Below, piece by piece: positions 9,986 to 18,757 of a stretch of 64,000 nucleotides of DNA. This DNA is from Undibacterium sp. YM2 (GTDB taxonomy: Bacteria; Pseudomonadota; Gammaproteobacteria; Burkholderiales; Burkholderiaceae_D): assembly GCF_009937975.1 (NCBI RefSeq), contig NZ_AP018441.1, positions 2,480,001-2,544,000 of the forward strand. Reading direction: 5' to 3'. A model generated the notes under the pieces. The model searched no databases, had not been told where the DNA came from, and saw nothing but the letters and a program-made list of their open reading frames with translations. The number at the start of each line of letters is the position of its first letter. Within the stretch, counting starts at the first letter, position 1. The position numbers and the translations under genes were made by a program.

Positions 9986-10921
9986 ATGCGTTTTTCCGTT
10001 TATCAAGAAAGTCATATTGGTGGCCGCAAGGTCAACCAGGATCGTATGGGTTACAGCTTTACCCGCGATTCGATTTTGCTTTTGCTGGCGGACGGCATGG
10101 GTGGTCACATCATGGGCGAAATGGCTGCAGCCATTGCCATGCAGACTATAGGTAACCTGTTTCAGCAGCAGGCACACCCGATGATAGGGCGGCCTGAACG
10201 CTTTATGGAAGACAGCTTCCTGGCTGCCCATCAAGAGATACATCGTTATCGCGCCATCAATAATTTGCCAGAAACGCCACGCACGACCATCGTTGCCTGC
10301 CTGATCCAGAATGGCTATGCGTACTGGGCGCACTGTGGTGATTCACGTTTGTACTGGATGCGCCAGGGTCAGATTTTGTTGCGCACCAAAGATCACTCTC
10401 GTCTGGAAACCCTGATCGCTCAGGGCAAGGTTGATCCGGCAGAAAGACATACTCATCCTGACCGTAACAAGCTGTTCAACTGCCTGGGCGCACCCAACGC
10501 ACCTATTGTTGAATTGTCTCGCCGTGCGGTGTTGCAGCCTGGTGATTTGCTGTTACTGTGCTCTGATGGCCTGTGGTCAGTCTTGCCCGATCATATGCTG
10601 GCGCAGCGCCTGCACGATCACACCATCGTGCGTGCCGTGCCTGAATTGATACGCTCTGCCGTTGATATCGCTGGCAAGCAAAGCGACAATGTCACGGCGC
10701 TGGCCATGATGTGGGAGGGCGATGACCGCATGGATAATTCCACCATCATCTCGACCAATACCTTGCCTATAGGTTCAGTCACGACCACCATACAGGCACC
10801 AGTCGATGCAGAAATTGAAACCACCGATGGTGACGTGTTCAATGACGCCGAAATTGAAAAAGCCATAGCAGAAATTCGCAACGCGATACACAAATCATCA
10901 CGCATTACTTCTAAGAACTAA
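9986..10921 (+). CDS. PP2C-family serine/threonine phosphatase
   Basis: 311 residues starting MRFSVYQESHIGGRKVNQDR. Metal-binding motifs of PP2C are visible: NQDR near 17, LADGMGGH near 35-42, HCGDSRLYWMR, LLCSDGLW, and DNVTALAM near the C-terminus. It should remove phosphate from proteins, probably those modified by the kinase encoded just upstream. The last 60 residues are acidic and poorly conserved. It ends 3 bp before rph, so translation may be coupled to that gene. Confidence 0.92.
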   Translation: MRFSVYQESHIGGRKVNQDRMGYSFTRDSILLLLADGMGGHIMGEMAAAIAMQTIGNLFQQQAHPMIGRPERFMEDSFLAAHQEIHRYRAINNLPETPRTTIVACLIQNGYAYWAHCGDSRLYWMRQGQILLRTKDHSRLETLIAQGKVDPAERHTHPDRNKLFNCLGAPNAPIVELSRRAVLQPGDLLLLCSDGLWSVLPDHMLAQRLHDHTIVRAVPELIRSAVDIAGKQSDNVTALAMMWEGDDRMDNSTIISTNTLPIGSVTTTIQAPVDAEIETTDGDVFNDAEIEKAIAEIRNAIHKSSRITSKN

Positions 10922-10924
10922 ATC

Positions 10925-11662
10925 ATGTCAAACTCATTTCGCCCTAGCGGGCGTTCACCGGACGCATTGCGTCCGGTGGTTATCAGCCGCCATTTCACCA
11001 AGCATGCAGAAGGCTCTGTCCTCATCGAATTTGGGGATACCCGTGTTATCTGTACAGCGAGTATAGAAGACAAAGTGCCAGGCTTTTTGAAAGGCAAAGG
11101 GCAGGGCTGGATGACTGCAGAATATGGCATGCTGCCACGTTCGACCCATAGCCGTATGGACAGGGAAGCAGCCAAGGGCAAACAATCTGGCCGCACCCAG
11201 GAAATCCAGCGTCTCATAGGCCGTTCCCTGCGCTCTGCCTTTGATCTCGAAGCCTTTGGTGAACGTACCCTGCATATCGATTGCGATGTGATCCAGGCGG
11301 ATGGCGGTACCCGTACCGCTTCCATCACCGGTGCCATGGTCGCTGCCTATGATGCATTTGCCAAACTGGTAGAGCGCGAAGTCATCCCCGCCGTACCACT
11401 CCGCCATTTTGTGGCAGCCATCTCGGTTGGCGTGTATCAGTCTCAACCCGTACTGGATCTGGATTATCCAGAAGATTCTCAATGCGACACCGACATGAAT
11501 GTCGTCATGACTGAACATGGTCACTTTGTTGAGGTGCAGGGCACGGCAGAAGGGGAAGCATTTGACCGCATGACCATGAATGCCTTGCTGAATCTGGCAC
11601 ATGATGGTATTGCTGATCTGATCGCCTTGCAAAAAGAAGTATTGGGTTTGCAGGTCAGTTGA
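10925..11662 (+). CDS. rph: Ribonuclease PH
   Basis: 245 residues starting [18 protein letters not shown]. Diagnostic segments include [33 protein letters not shown] and [13 protein letters not shown] D(L/V)DYPED near 177. It trims tRNA 3' ends by phosphorolysis. The full length and catalytic acidic residues suggest an active enzyme, unlike the truncated E. coli K-12 form. It is followed by rdgB and hemW, the usual order. Confidence 0.97.
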   Translation: MSNSFRPSGRSPDALRPVVISRHFTKHAEGSVLIEFGDTRVICTASIEDKVPGFLKGKGQGWMTAEYGMLPRSTHSRMDREAAKGKQSGRTQEIQRLIGRSLRSAFDLEAFGERTLHIDCDVIQADGGTRTASITGAMVAAYDAFAKLVEREVIPAVPLRHFVAAISVGVYQSQPVLDLDYPEDSQCDTDMNVVMTEHGHFVEVQGTAEGEAFDRMTMNALLNLAHDGIADLIALQKEVLGLQVS

Positions 11663-11674
11663 TTGGATGGAAGT

Positions 11675-12271
11675 ATGAGTATGAGCAAAAACCAGAAAAT
11701 AGTCCTGGCCTCGAATAATCAGGGCAAGCTCAAAGAGTTTTACCAGATACTGTCACCGCTGGGCATAGATCTCCGGGCACAATCTGAATTTGACGTGTCT
11801 GAGGCTGAGGAGCCTTATCCCAGCTTTGTCGAAAATGCGCTGACCAAAGCCAGGCACGCATCGCGCCTGACGGGTTTGCCGGCGCTGGCTGATGATTCCG
11901 GCATCTGCGTCAACGCCCTGCAAGGTGCGCCTGGTGTGCTGTCTGCCCGCTTTGCTGGCGAGCCCAAGTCTGATGTGCGCAACAACCAAAAGCTCATCGC
12001 AGATTTGGCTGGCATGGCTGACAAATCCGCCTATTATTACTGTGTGCTGGTCTTTGTGCGTTCAGAATCTGACCCGCAGCCGGTAATTGCTGACGGCGTC
12101 TGGGCAGGTGAAATCATTGCCGATGCCCGTGGTGAAAACGGTTTTGGCTATGACCCGCATTTCTTCATCCCGGGTTTGAATAAGACCGTGGCTGAACTTG
12201 CTGCAGCAGAAAAGAATCAATTGTCGCACCGTGGGCAAGCCTTGCGCGCCCTTGTAGAAAAACTGAAATGA
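11675..12271 (+). CDS. rdgB: RdgB/HAM1 XTP/dITP diphosphatase
   Basis: 198 residues from ATG 11675 (a second ATG two codons on, 11681, is equally possible). It carries the SNNxGKLKEF motif (LASNNQGKLKEF), ADDSGICV, GAPGVLSARFAG and the C-terminal FGYDPHFFIP and LSHRGQAL. It cleaves non-canonical purine triphosphates such as ITP and XTP to keep them out of DNA and RNA. Its stop overlaps the hemW start in an ATGA, so the two are translationally coupled. Confidence 0.95.
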   Translation: MSMSKNQKIVLASNNQGKLKEFYQILSPLGIDLRAQSEFDVSEAEEPYPSFVENALTKARHASRLTGLPALADDSGICVNALQGAPGVLSARFAGEPKSDVRNNQKLIADLAGMADKSAYYYCVLVFVRSESDPQPVIADGVWAGEIIADARGENGFGYDPHFFIPGLNKTVAELAAAEKNQLSHRGQALRALVEKLK

Positions 12272-13527
12272 TACCCATCAAGCCCATAGCGGCAAGCCAG
12301 CCAGTACAAAAAAAATCACCGGATTTATCAAATATACCCGGTGACGTGGCCAGCCAATATCTTGCACCAGGCAGCCTCAATCTGACGCAGTTACCGCCGC
12401 TATCGCTATACATCCATTTCCCCTGGTGCGTACGCAAATGCCCTTATTGCGATTTTAATTCGCATGAAGTCAAAGGCAGCTTTGATGAGTCAGCCTATCT
12501 GGATGCCATGCGCGCTGATCTTGAGGCTGCCTTGCCACTGATCTGGGGTCGCAAGATTTACACTATCTTCATCGGTGGTGGCACCCCCAGCCTGATGTCG
12601 GCAGCAGGCCTGGACAGATTGCTTTCTGACGTGCGTACGCTCTTGCCACTGGATGGCAATGCAGAAATCACCATGGAAGCCAATCCCGGCACCTTTGAAG
12701 CTGAAAAATTTCGCTCTTATCGCCAAAGCGGTATTAACCGTTTGTCGATAGGCATACAAAGTTTCAACTCCAAACACCTGGCAGCTTTGGGTCGTATTCA
12801 TGATGGTGACGAGGCACGCAGGGCTATAGAAATCGCGCAGGCAAATTTTGACAACTTCAATCTTGACCTGATGTTTGCTCTGCCAGACCAGACCATGGAT
12901 GAAGTCAGCGAGGATGTGGAAACAGCGATTTCTTTCGCACCACCACATCTGTCGCTATACCACCTGACGCTGGAGCCCAATACCTATTTCGCCAAGTTCC
13001 CGCCAGCCATACCCGATGACGACCTCAGCGCAGAAATGCAAGACCTCATCCATGGCCGCATGGCAGCAGCAGGTTACGGCAATTATGAAGTGTCTGCCTA
13101 TGCGCAAGCGGGTAGGGCATCAAAACACAATCTCAATTACTGGAACTTTGGTGATTACCTCGGCATAGGCGCGGGCGCGCATTCAAAAATATCCTTCCCA
13201 CACCGGGTAGTACGCCAGGCGCGCTACAAGCAGCCCAAGGCTTATATGGACGCCATGGCTGCAGGTAATTGCGTGCAAGAGTCGCATGAAATTCCTGTCG
13301 ATGAAATGGGTTTTGAATTCATGTTGAATGCACTGCGCTTGCAACAAGGGTTCAAGGTTAACTTGTTCCAGGAGCGTACTGGCATGCTGCTCAACAGCAT
13401 AGAAAAAGAATTGCTGGTTGCCGAGAACAAAGGTCTGCTTTACCGCGATCATGAAATCATTTGCGCCACGCCGCTGGGCAAACAATTTTTGAATGACCTG
13501 CAACAAATTTTTCTCGGCAGCGAATAA
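12268..13527 (+). CDS. hemW: Radical SAM heme chaperone HemW
   Basis: 419 residues. The radical SAM cysteine motif CxxxCxxC is C54, C58, C61 in FPWCVRKCPYCDFNSHE, with the extra cysteine region typical of HemN/HemW. GGGTPSL binds S-adenosylmethionine. HemW proteins lack the N-terminal extension needed for coproporphyrinogen oxidation and instead deliver heme, so the older HemN-like label is less likely. The first 40 residues are a low-complexity extension and a later start is possible, but the ATGA overlap with rdgB supports 12268. Confidence 0.93.
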   Translation: MIPIKPIAASQPVQKKSPDLSNIPGDVASQYLAPGSLNLTQLPPLSLYIHFPWCVRKCPYCDFNSHEVKGSFDESAYLDAMRADLEAALPLIWGRKIYTIFIGGGTPSLMSAAGLDRLLSDVRTLLPLDGNAEITMEANPGTFEAEKFRSYRQSGINRLSIGIQSFNSKHLAALGRIHDGDEARRAIEIAQANFDNFNLDLMFALPDQTMDEVSEDVETAISFAPPHLSLYHLTLEPNTYFAKFPPAIPDDDLSAEMQDLIHGRMAAAGYGNYEVSAYAQAGRASKHNLNYWNFGDYLGIGAGAHSKISFPHRVVRQARYKQPKAYMDAMAAGNCVQESHEIPVDEMGFEFMLNALRLQQGFKVNLFQERTGMLLNSIEKELLVAENKGLLYRDHEIICATPLGKQFLNDLQQIFLGSE

Positions 13528-13573
13528 TTTATTTGCCTGATGCGAGTCTGATACGGGCCTGATGTGAACCCAG

Positions 13574-13602
13574 TAAAGCATGGCATTTTTACCACATGCT
13601 TT
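13574..13602 (+). terminator. Inverted repeat after hemW, possible terminator
   Basis: Nine-base arms TAAAGCATG and CATGCTTTA flank an 11-base loop, 47 bp after the hemW stop. It is not followed by a clear T run, so termination would be weak. It may instead be a bidirectional signal or a binding site. The rest of 13603-13819 shows no gene. Confidence 0.35.
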
Positions 13603-13819
13603 ATTGGTGAAATCTAAAATATCTCCTATGCTGATAGCAGGGTATCGGCATTCAATATGTCTGTTGCAAAATCAGCAGCCTGACGCTTTTAAGCCCGATT
13701 TATGGCAATTGTGTCAGATTGCACTCATCAAGTATCAAAATACCTCACCTGTCGCTTTAAATTGTGTTGCAATTGGTTAAGTCCCAAACTAATATCTCTA
13801 CCAATTTTTGTAACATTTG

Positions 13820-15022
13820 ATGTCCTTCTTTATGACTCTGGCTCGTGGAATAGGCACTTTTTTGCCCGTGATGAACAGCAAGCAACAATTGCTTGCGCTT
13901 CAAGCTGATTTTGGTGCTTTGCCAATCGGCGATGTCATTGCTTTACTCCAGTTTTTGCATGAAAAAGAAATCTTTTCCAGACTTTCTGGCATTTCTGTTC
14001 TGGTCAGGATGGCAGACCCTCTGCTTGTCCCGGCAGATATTGATACACGCCTGCCATTGGCACGCATACTCTTTGCCGTACCGGTAAAAGCGGCTGAAGA
14101 CAAGGATGTGCAAACCAGGCTCAAGTATTTCAACTCGCACGGTGCCCGCATCATCATGGATGATTTGCAGGCGCACGACAATGCGATATGGGAAGGGGCA
14201 AAGAAAATCAGTGTCGATTGCAGCAAGGATATTCCTGCCCACATCAAACCCTTGCTGTTGCGCCTGCATGGCGGAGAGCACCTGGCGCAACATCTGCCCC
14301 ATGCAGCCTTGCAAGAGCAGGCGCATGAAGCCGGTTTTAAATGGTTCTCTGGCGACTATGCATTTCATCCACCCGTCAGCAACAAGGCAGCAGACGCTAC
14401 TGCCAGAACACGCTTGTTGAAATTGCTGGGGCTGGTCGCCCGCGATGCAGAATCGCGCGAACTGGAAGAATTGTTCAAGCAAGATGCAACCCTGTCATTC
14501 ATGCTGTTCAAGCTCGTCAGTTCTGCCGCCTTTGCGCAAACCGTGCGGGTGTCCAGCTTTGGCCAGGCCATTAACCTGCTGGGGCGCAGGCAGTTGCAAA
14601 GATGGCTACAGTTATTATTGTATGCACGCCAGCAAGATCACAGTGGCAGCTTGAACCCCTTGATGCCGCGCGCCGCTTTTCGCGCCAGCCTGATGGAAGC
14701 AATTTGCCTCAAGCGTGGTGGCAACAAAGATGAGCTCGACTGTGCTTTCATGGTCGGCATGTTTTCTTTGCTCGACAAACTGTTTGGCAATCCCCTGGGT
14801 GAAGTGCTGCAACCTTTAAACCTGAATACAGAAGTGCTTGATGCCTTGCTGCATAAATCAGGTGCGCTAGGTAAAAGCCTGGATCTGGTAGAAAGGGCAG
14901 ATCGTCCTTTCAAGGACTTTGATGCTGGCTTGATAGGCGAACTTGGCTTAAGTGCCGAAGATTATTACGACTGCATGATCACTGCTTATGCGTGGGTGAA
15001 CCAGGTTTGCCAGGACATGTAG
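13820..15022 (+). CDS. HDOD-domain protein (EAL-HDOD/YuxH-like, degenerate EAL part)
   Basis: About 400 residues from the ATG at 13820. The C-terminal half (about 190-385) fits an HDOD domain (LFKLVSSAAFAQTVRVSSFGQAINLLGRRQLQRW). The N-terminal half resembles the degenerate EAL part of YuxH-type signalling proteins, with no EAL catalytic residues visible, so it is unlikely to degrade c-di-GMP. Proteins of this kind usually act as scaffolds in signalling. It ends 3 bp before the GGDEF-EAL gene, which implies an operon and a shared c-di-GMP role. Confidence 0.82.
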   Translation: MSFFMTLARGIGTFLPVMNSKQQLLALQADFGALPIGDVIALLQFLHEKEIFSRLSGISVLVRMADPLLVPADIDTRLPLARILFAVPVKAAEDKDVQTRLKYFNSHGARIIMDDLQAHDNAIWEGAKKISVDCSKDIPAHIKPLLLRLHGGEHLAQHLPHAALQEQAHEAGFKWFSGDYAFHPPVSNKAADATARTRLLKLLGLVARDAESRELEELFKQDATLSFMLFKLVSSAAFAQTVRVSSFGQAINLLGRRQLQRWLQLLLYARQQDHSGSLNPLMPRAAFRASLMEAICLKRGGNKDELDCAFMVGMFSLLDKLFGNPLGEVLQPLNLNTEVLDALLHKSGALGKSLDLVERADRPFKDFDAGLIGELGLSAEDYYDCMITAYAWVNQVCQDM

Positions 15023-15025
15023 CCA

Positions 15026-17044
15026 ATGACCAGTCAAGCTGCGATACATGAACTCGAAGTTGGTGCCAGTCTGGGAGAGGCTGTCTTGTGCCTGCAAGGC
15101 CAGGAGCTTGATGCCGCTTTAAATCGCATAGTCAAAGAAGTTTTTCGTGATGCCAATGCGGCATTTCGCCGTGGCAAACTCGATGAACAAAAAATACAGG
15201 CTGATGTGCTTTGCATGGCATCACCAGAAACCTATTACATCCTGTCTGGTAAAAAAGGTCAGATCAACGAAGCCGACCTGGCAAAACTGAATACCCTTGC
15301 TAGTCTCACGGCCAAGCTGTTTTCCAAACGCGCAAAACTTGACCAGGAGTTGCAGGCATCTGCCCAGGCACAATGGCAACAGACTCAGATCATCGACCAG
15401 ATTCACGAGTCCGTCATTACCATGGATTTGGCAGGTTTCATCCTCAGCTGGAACCGCGGCGCAGAAAAACTCTTTGGTTATGCCGCGCAAGAAGTCATAG
15501 GCAAAAACATCCTGTTCCTATACGACGATGAGGGTGAGCCAGATACGCATTTGTATGACAGCTTCCTTGAGCATGGTGGCCGCGAGATGGAAGTGCGCCG
15601 CAAGAAAAAATCGGGTGAAGTATTCTGGGCCAGTCTCAGCCTGTCACCATTGTGTGATGCCCAAGGCCTGCCCATAGGCATCATAGGCTATCTCAGCGAT
15701 ATCACTGCCCGCAAAGAAGCAGAACAAAAAATCAATCACCTCGCTTATTACGATGCGCTGACCAGTCTGCCCAACCGCAGCCTGTTCCGGCAACTCGTCG
15801 ATAATGCACTGTTGCACTCACAAAGAAACAGCAGCAGCGCTGCCATTATCTTTCTTGACCTGAACCGTTTTAAACTCATCAATGACACCCTTGGTCACGA
15901 CATAGGCAATGAGTTATTGCGCCAGGTCGCAGCCCGGTTCTTGCTAACCCTGCGCGAGAATGACATCGTAGCCCGCCTCGGCAGCGACGAATTCGCCATC
16001 GCCGTACTTGACATCAACCAGCATTTTCATGCAAGCCTGGTCGTGCAAAAACTTTTGCAGGCATTGAATGACGCCTTCATCGTCTCTGGCCACGAATTGC
16101 GCGTCGGTGCCAGCATAGGTATCAGTGTCTTCCCGCAAGACGGCAATGACGCCAATGCCTTGCTGCAAAAAGCCGACATCGCCATGTACAAGGCCAAGCG
16201 CAGCGCCGGCAATGTATCCGGCAGCTTTGTGTTTTACAGCGACAGCATGAACCAGAGCATCGCTGGCAGACTGTATCTTGAATCCAGCATGCGCAAGGCG
16301 CTGGAAAACCAGGAATTCTATTTGCAGTACCAGCCCAAGGTTGATATCAAAAGCGGCAAAATCATCGGTGCAGAAGCTCTGCTGCGCTGGCAACACCCAG
16401 AAAAAGGTCTGATCTCGCCAGCAGAATTCATCCCCGTCGCAGAAGAAACCGGCCTGATCCTGCAAATCGATGCCTGGGTACTCGAAACCGCCTGCGCCCA
16501 AGCCAGGGAATGGCAAGTCAGCGGCATAGCGCCGTTCCGCATCGCAGTCAATGTCACAGCGAGAGAGTTCACCAACAGCCTGCCACTGCGCGTTAAAGAG
16601 GCCATGCAACGCTACCAGATATCACCACGATGGCTGGAGCTCGAAATCACCGAGAGCATGCTCATGCACAGCACCGAGAGCGTCATCGCCATCATGGAGC
16701 AAATCACCGCCCAGGACGTCGTGCTGGCCCTCGATGATTTTGGCACAGGCTATTCCAGCCTTTCATACCTCAAACGTTTCCCTATCGATACCCTGAAGAT
16801 AGACCGCTCCTTCATCCTCAACATCCCCACAGACCAAAACGACTGCGCCATCGCCAGCGCCATCATCATGATGGCCAAGCAACTTAAGCACAAAGTCATC
16901 GCAGAAGGCGTAGAAACCCGCGAACAACTGGCCTTCCTCATCAACGCCGGTTGCGACGAAGTGCAGGGCTACCTCTACTCCAGACCCGTCAGCCCCCAGC
17001 AATTGCTTGCTTTGCTGGATAAAAATTTCCATTTCGAAATTTGA
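15026..17044 (+). CDS. PAS-GGDEF-EAL cyclic di-GMP signalling protein
   Basis: 672 residues. A helical N-terminal region (about 1-115) precedes a PAS domain (about 120-240, NRGAEKLFGYAAQEVIGKN), a GGDEF domain (about 245-410) and an EAL domain (about 420-670). The GGDEF loop reads GSDEF in ARLGSDEFAI, so the second glycine is serine and cyclase activity is uncertain. The EAL side looks intact: EALLRWQHPEKG, NVTAREF, DDFGTGYSSLSYLKRFP, KIDRSFI and AEGVET, so phosphodiesterase activity is likely. No membrane segment is visible. It follows the HDOD gene by 3 bp. Confidence 0.93.
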   Translation: MTSQAAIHELEVGASLGEAVLCLQGQELDAALNRIVKEVFRDANAAFRRGKLDEQKIQADVLCMASPETYYILSGKKGQINEADLAKLNTLASLTAKLFSKRAKLDQELQASAQAQWQQTQIIDQIHESVITMDLAGFILSWNRGAEKLFGYAAQEVIGKNILFLYDDEGEPDTHLYDSFLEHGGREMEVRRKKKSGEVFWASLSLSPLCDAQGLPIGIIGYLSDITARKEAEQKINHLAYYDALTSLPNRSLFRQLVDNALLHSQRNSSSAAIIFLDLNRFKLINDTLGHDIGNELLRQVAARFLLTLRENDIVARLGSDEFAIAVLDINQHFHASLVVQKLLQALNDAFIVSGHELRVGASIGISVFPQDGNDANALLQKADIAMYKAKRSAGNVSGSFVFYSDSMNQSIAGRLYLESSMRKALENQEFYLQYQPKVDIKSGKIIGAEALLRWQHPEKGLISPAEFIPVAEETGLILQIDAWVLETACAQAREWQVSGIAPFRIAVNVTAREFTNSLPLRVKEAMQRYQISPRWLELEITESMLMHSTESVIAIMEQITAQDVVLALDDFGTGYSSLSYLKRFPIDTLKIDRSFILNIPTDQNDCAIASAIIMMAKQLKHKVIAEGVETREQLAFLINAGCDEVQGYLYSRPVSPQQLLALLDKNFHFEI

Positions 17045-17085
17045 TCCTTGCCCAAGCTCGCCACTCAGGTTATACTATGCGGCTC

Positions 17086-17175
17086 GGAAGCTTGGCAGAG
17101 CGGTTGAATGCACCAGTCTTGAAAACTGGCGAGGTGTTAAAGCCTTCGTGAGTTCGAATCTCACAGCTTCCGCCA
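17086..17175 (+). tRNA. tRNA-Ser (anticodon UGA)
   Basis: A 90-nt tRNA with acceptor arms GGAAGCT/AGCTTCC, discriminator G and encoded CCA. The anticodon loop CTTGAAAA gives anticodon TGA, which reads UCA serine codons. The long variable arm (between AACTGG and CGTGAGTTCGAATC) is the class II form expected for serine. The 3' part from 17112 onward is repeated perfectly at 28575-28638, so this gene is the attachment site of an integrated element that regenerated the intact tRNA. Confidence 0.96.
17112..17175 (+). repeat. attL: left copy of 64-bp tRNA-Ser direct repeat
   Basis: It covers the anticodon stem to CCA of tRNA-Ser, identical base for base to 28575-28638. Strand exchange by the tyrosine integrase probably happens in the anticodon or T-arm part, as in related elements. 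That detail is inference. Confidence 0.92.
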
Positions 17176-17231
17176 TTTACCTATATAAATCAAAGACTTA
17201 TTAAGCCTAGGTGCAATACTTAACTTGTTGC

Positions 17232-17722
17232 CTAAAGGTTTATAACGTCAAATATCTCAAGATCATTTAGGCTTAAATTAGGCTTAAAAATCTCCTCAAA
17301 ATTGTACCATCCCAGTTCTTCCCAACAATCTACCATTTCAAGTTCTTTTGCACTTGTTTCTTTCCCTAGAACCTCATCAACTTCGAAGTACGTTTTGCTT
17401 TGTACTGTTCTGCCCATGCAATAGCTGCTTCTGCTGGGTCTTCAAAGTTAGGAAGCTTTAGTGTCAATACTTCAACTTTCTTCTCGACAATAACCCATGC
17501 ATCGTACACTTTTACCTGAAGCTTGTAGCTGTAGGACATCAGCATCAGACATGCTTCTCGTTGAGGGAATTCATAGACTTCTCTGGTATTATTATTGCCA
17601 TACTTTTGCGATGCTAAAAATTTTGCAGCGTAATTTCCTTCACCTATGACTTCTGGTACTTGAACATGCCCTAAAAATTTAGGGGAAGTTATATACCTTG
17701 TATTCCTGCCCATTTTGCCCAT
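17232..17722 (-). pseudogene. Rha-like phage antirepressor/regulator, frameshifted
   Basis: Two overlapping reading frames make one protein. The first part (17366-17722, 118 residues from ATG 17722) has the pattern TREVYEFPQREACLMLMSYS followed by a YDAW helix, typical of phage Rha/antirepressor proteins, then DPAEAAIAWAEQYKAK. The frame then breaks. If one base is added to the A4 run (T4 on the plus strand, 17393-17396), the protein continues as TYFEVDEVLGKE and ends FDVINL at 17232. An intact product would be about 165 residues. Such proteins regulate phage or plasmid lysogeny circuits. Whether the break is real or a sequencing error cannot be decided here. Confidence 0.55.
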
Positions 17723-17944
17723 TTCTGAGGTGTCCCAAAAATTTGGGAGACCCTTCCAGTCCTAAAACTTCTTGCACTTTTACCATGAATGATTGTGACG
17801 CAGTTCCATATACTTCTCACCAGTGCCATTAGTCTTCTGCATAGTCACCCCAAAAAATTTTGGACTAACCTCTTCGCCCTTGTTTAACAGATGCAAAAAA
17901 TTTTGCAGCCAATCCTTTATAAAAGATGCTCCTAAAAATTTAGG
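17612..17944. repeat. Family of six AAA-AA-TTT palindromes
   Basis: Six short palindromes share arms ending in AAA, a fixed AA spacer and TTT: 17612-17627 (TGC/GCA outer arms, imperfect), 17669-17684 (CCCTAAA/TTTAGGG), 17733-17748 (TCCCAAA/TTTGGGA), 17850-17863 (CCAAAA/TTTTGG), 17892-17907 (TGCAAAA/TTTTGCA) and 17931-17944 (CCTAAA/TTTAGG). Related sites lie at 20673-20684 (CTAAA/TTTAG) and, without spacer, 21118-21131 (CCCC-AAATTT-GGGG). The outer bases change in matched pairs, so the symmetry is kept. Several sit inside the Rha-like frames, where they encode P-K-F-L/F-G. Confidence 0.75.
17679..17786 (-). pseudogene. Short Rha-like N-terminal fragment (35 residues)
   Basis: It starts ATG at 17786, overlapping the stop of the frame upstream (ATGGTAA), and reads MVKVQEVLGLEG, then SPKFLGHLRNG, ending KVYNFP at a stop inside the palindrome at 17669-17684. 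The ending VYNFP matches the VYEFP of the larger Rha-like gene just downstream. It therefore looks like a truncated second copy of the same N-terminal module, left by recombination at the repeated PKFLG-coding palindrome. It may alternatively be a tiny expressed regulator. Confidence 0.4.
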
Positions 17945-18010
17945 GCTAACTCTTGAAAGAAGTAACCCATTGATTCTTGGGCTACGGTAATTAGAGTGAC
18001 GCTCCTCTTT
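17780..18010 (-). pseudogene. Open frame with two more PKFLG-type modules, no ATG start
   Basis: This minus-strand frame is open from after a stop at 18011-18013 to a TAA at 17780-17782. It reads, in pieces, RVSPKFLGASFIKDWL, then EEVSPKFFGVTMQKTNG, then a C-terminus ELRHNHSW. SPKFFGV followed by a GEKYMEL-like strand is the pattern of Rha proteins. With no ATG near its beginning it is probably a decayed gene fragment upstream of the two Rha-like frames. Confidence 0.35.
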
Positions 18011-18472
18011 TTAAGGAGTGGGTCAGGCTAGCAAATTGGCCTATCTTTGAGCGTAAAAATTCTCTGCTTAGATAAGCCTGATATGCATTTACGTCATTAA
18101 ATAAAGCATCTGTTTTAGCTTGGCTGTAGAGTGAAACAACCTAATTTTTCTTATTCTCTGTGCCTATTATTTGTGCAAATACGCTGCCCAAAAGTGTGCA
18201 AAAAAGAGAAATATATTTTTAAAGCCACTATCCTAGGTACTAGACATATAGCACTTTGGTTGTAAACTTGGGGCATGTGCAGAGATGTTCTGCCTACTCG
18301 ACCAACGAAAGTAATTTGTATATTGAAATGCCTATGACATAGCCGACATAACATCCAGCCAGCACATGCCCATGCATGAGGCCAGCTATTCAACATACAA
18401 AACCACACCGCGATGAAAAGCCTGTGGTTTTTTCTTTTGGTCGTTTGATTAATTATTAACGCAAAGGAATAT
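18011..18472. other. Region without a convincing gene
   Basis: AT-rich stretch between the decayed Rha-like frames and the first plus-strand gene of the element. An ATTAATTATTAACG sequence and a GCAAAGGA ribosome binding site precede the gene at 18473. A short inverted motif CCACACCGCG..CCTGTGG is at about 18403-18428. I see no complete gene. It may contain the divergent promoter region of the element. Confidence 0.4.
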
Positions 18473-18757
18473 ATGAAAAATGTACCTACAGGGCTGATGC
18501 AAGCCCTGCTTCATTGCAAGAAAACAGGCCATACACAGAAAAATACGGCTGTCTATCTTAACGAACTGGGAATAAGAACCCCATTTGGTAAGGCATGGAC
18601 GGGGGATTCTGTAAATACAGTGCATACGAAATTGCAGAACCCAGAGGACTGGCCTAAGGCAATTGTAAACAAGGCCAAGGAAGCGATGCTTAGAGCAGGA
18701 GAGCTAACTCAAGCGGATGCAGACATCTTGACTGCTAAAAGATGGTGGCTTCAATGA
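18473..18757 (+). CDS. Small helix-turn-helix-like protein, recombinase-domain style
   Basis: 94 residues starting MKNVPTGLMQALLHCKKTGH after an AAAGGA ribosome binding site. The middle, YLNELGIRTPFGKAWTGDSV, resembles the small helical domain found in large serine recombinases and related DNA-binding proteins (a new-strand HTH with the pattern LN..G..T..G..W). No catalytic domain is present. Its stop overlaps the next start in ATGA, so it is the first gene of a short operon (18473-19750). It may be a regulator of element functions; no specific role can be named. Confidence 0.6.
   Translation: MKNVPTGLMQALLHCKKTGHTQKNTAVYLNELGIRTPFGKAWTGDSVNTVHTKLQNPEDWPKAIVNKAKEAMLRAGELTQADADILTAKRWWLQ

Noticed and set aside
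10955..11632. Minus-strand open frame of 225 residues inside rph
   Set aside because: Antisense to a fully conserved gene; codon use is the mirror of rph.
15944..16609. Minus-strand open frame inside the GGDEF-EAL gene
   Set aside because: Antisense reading of conserved GGDEF and EAL segments.
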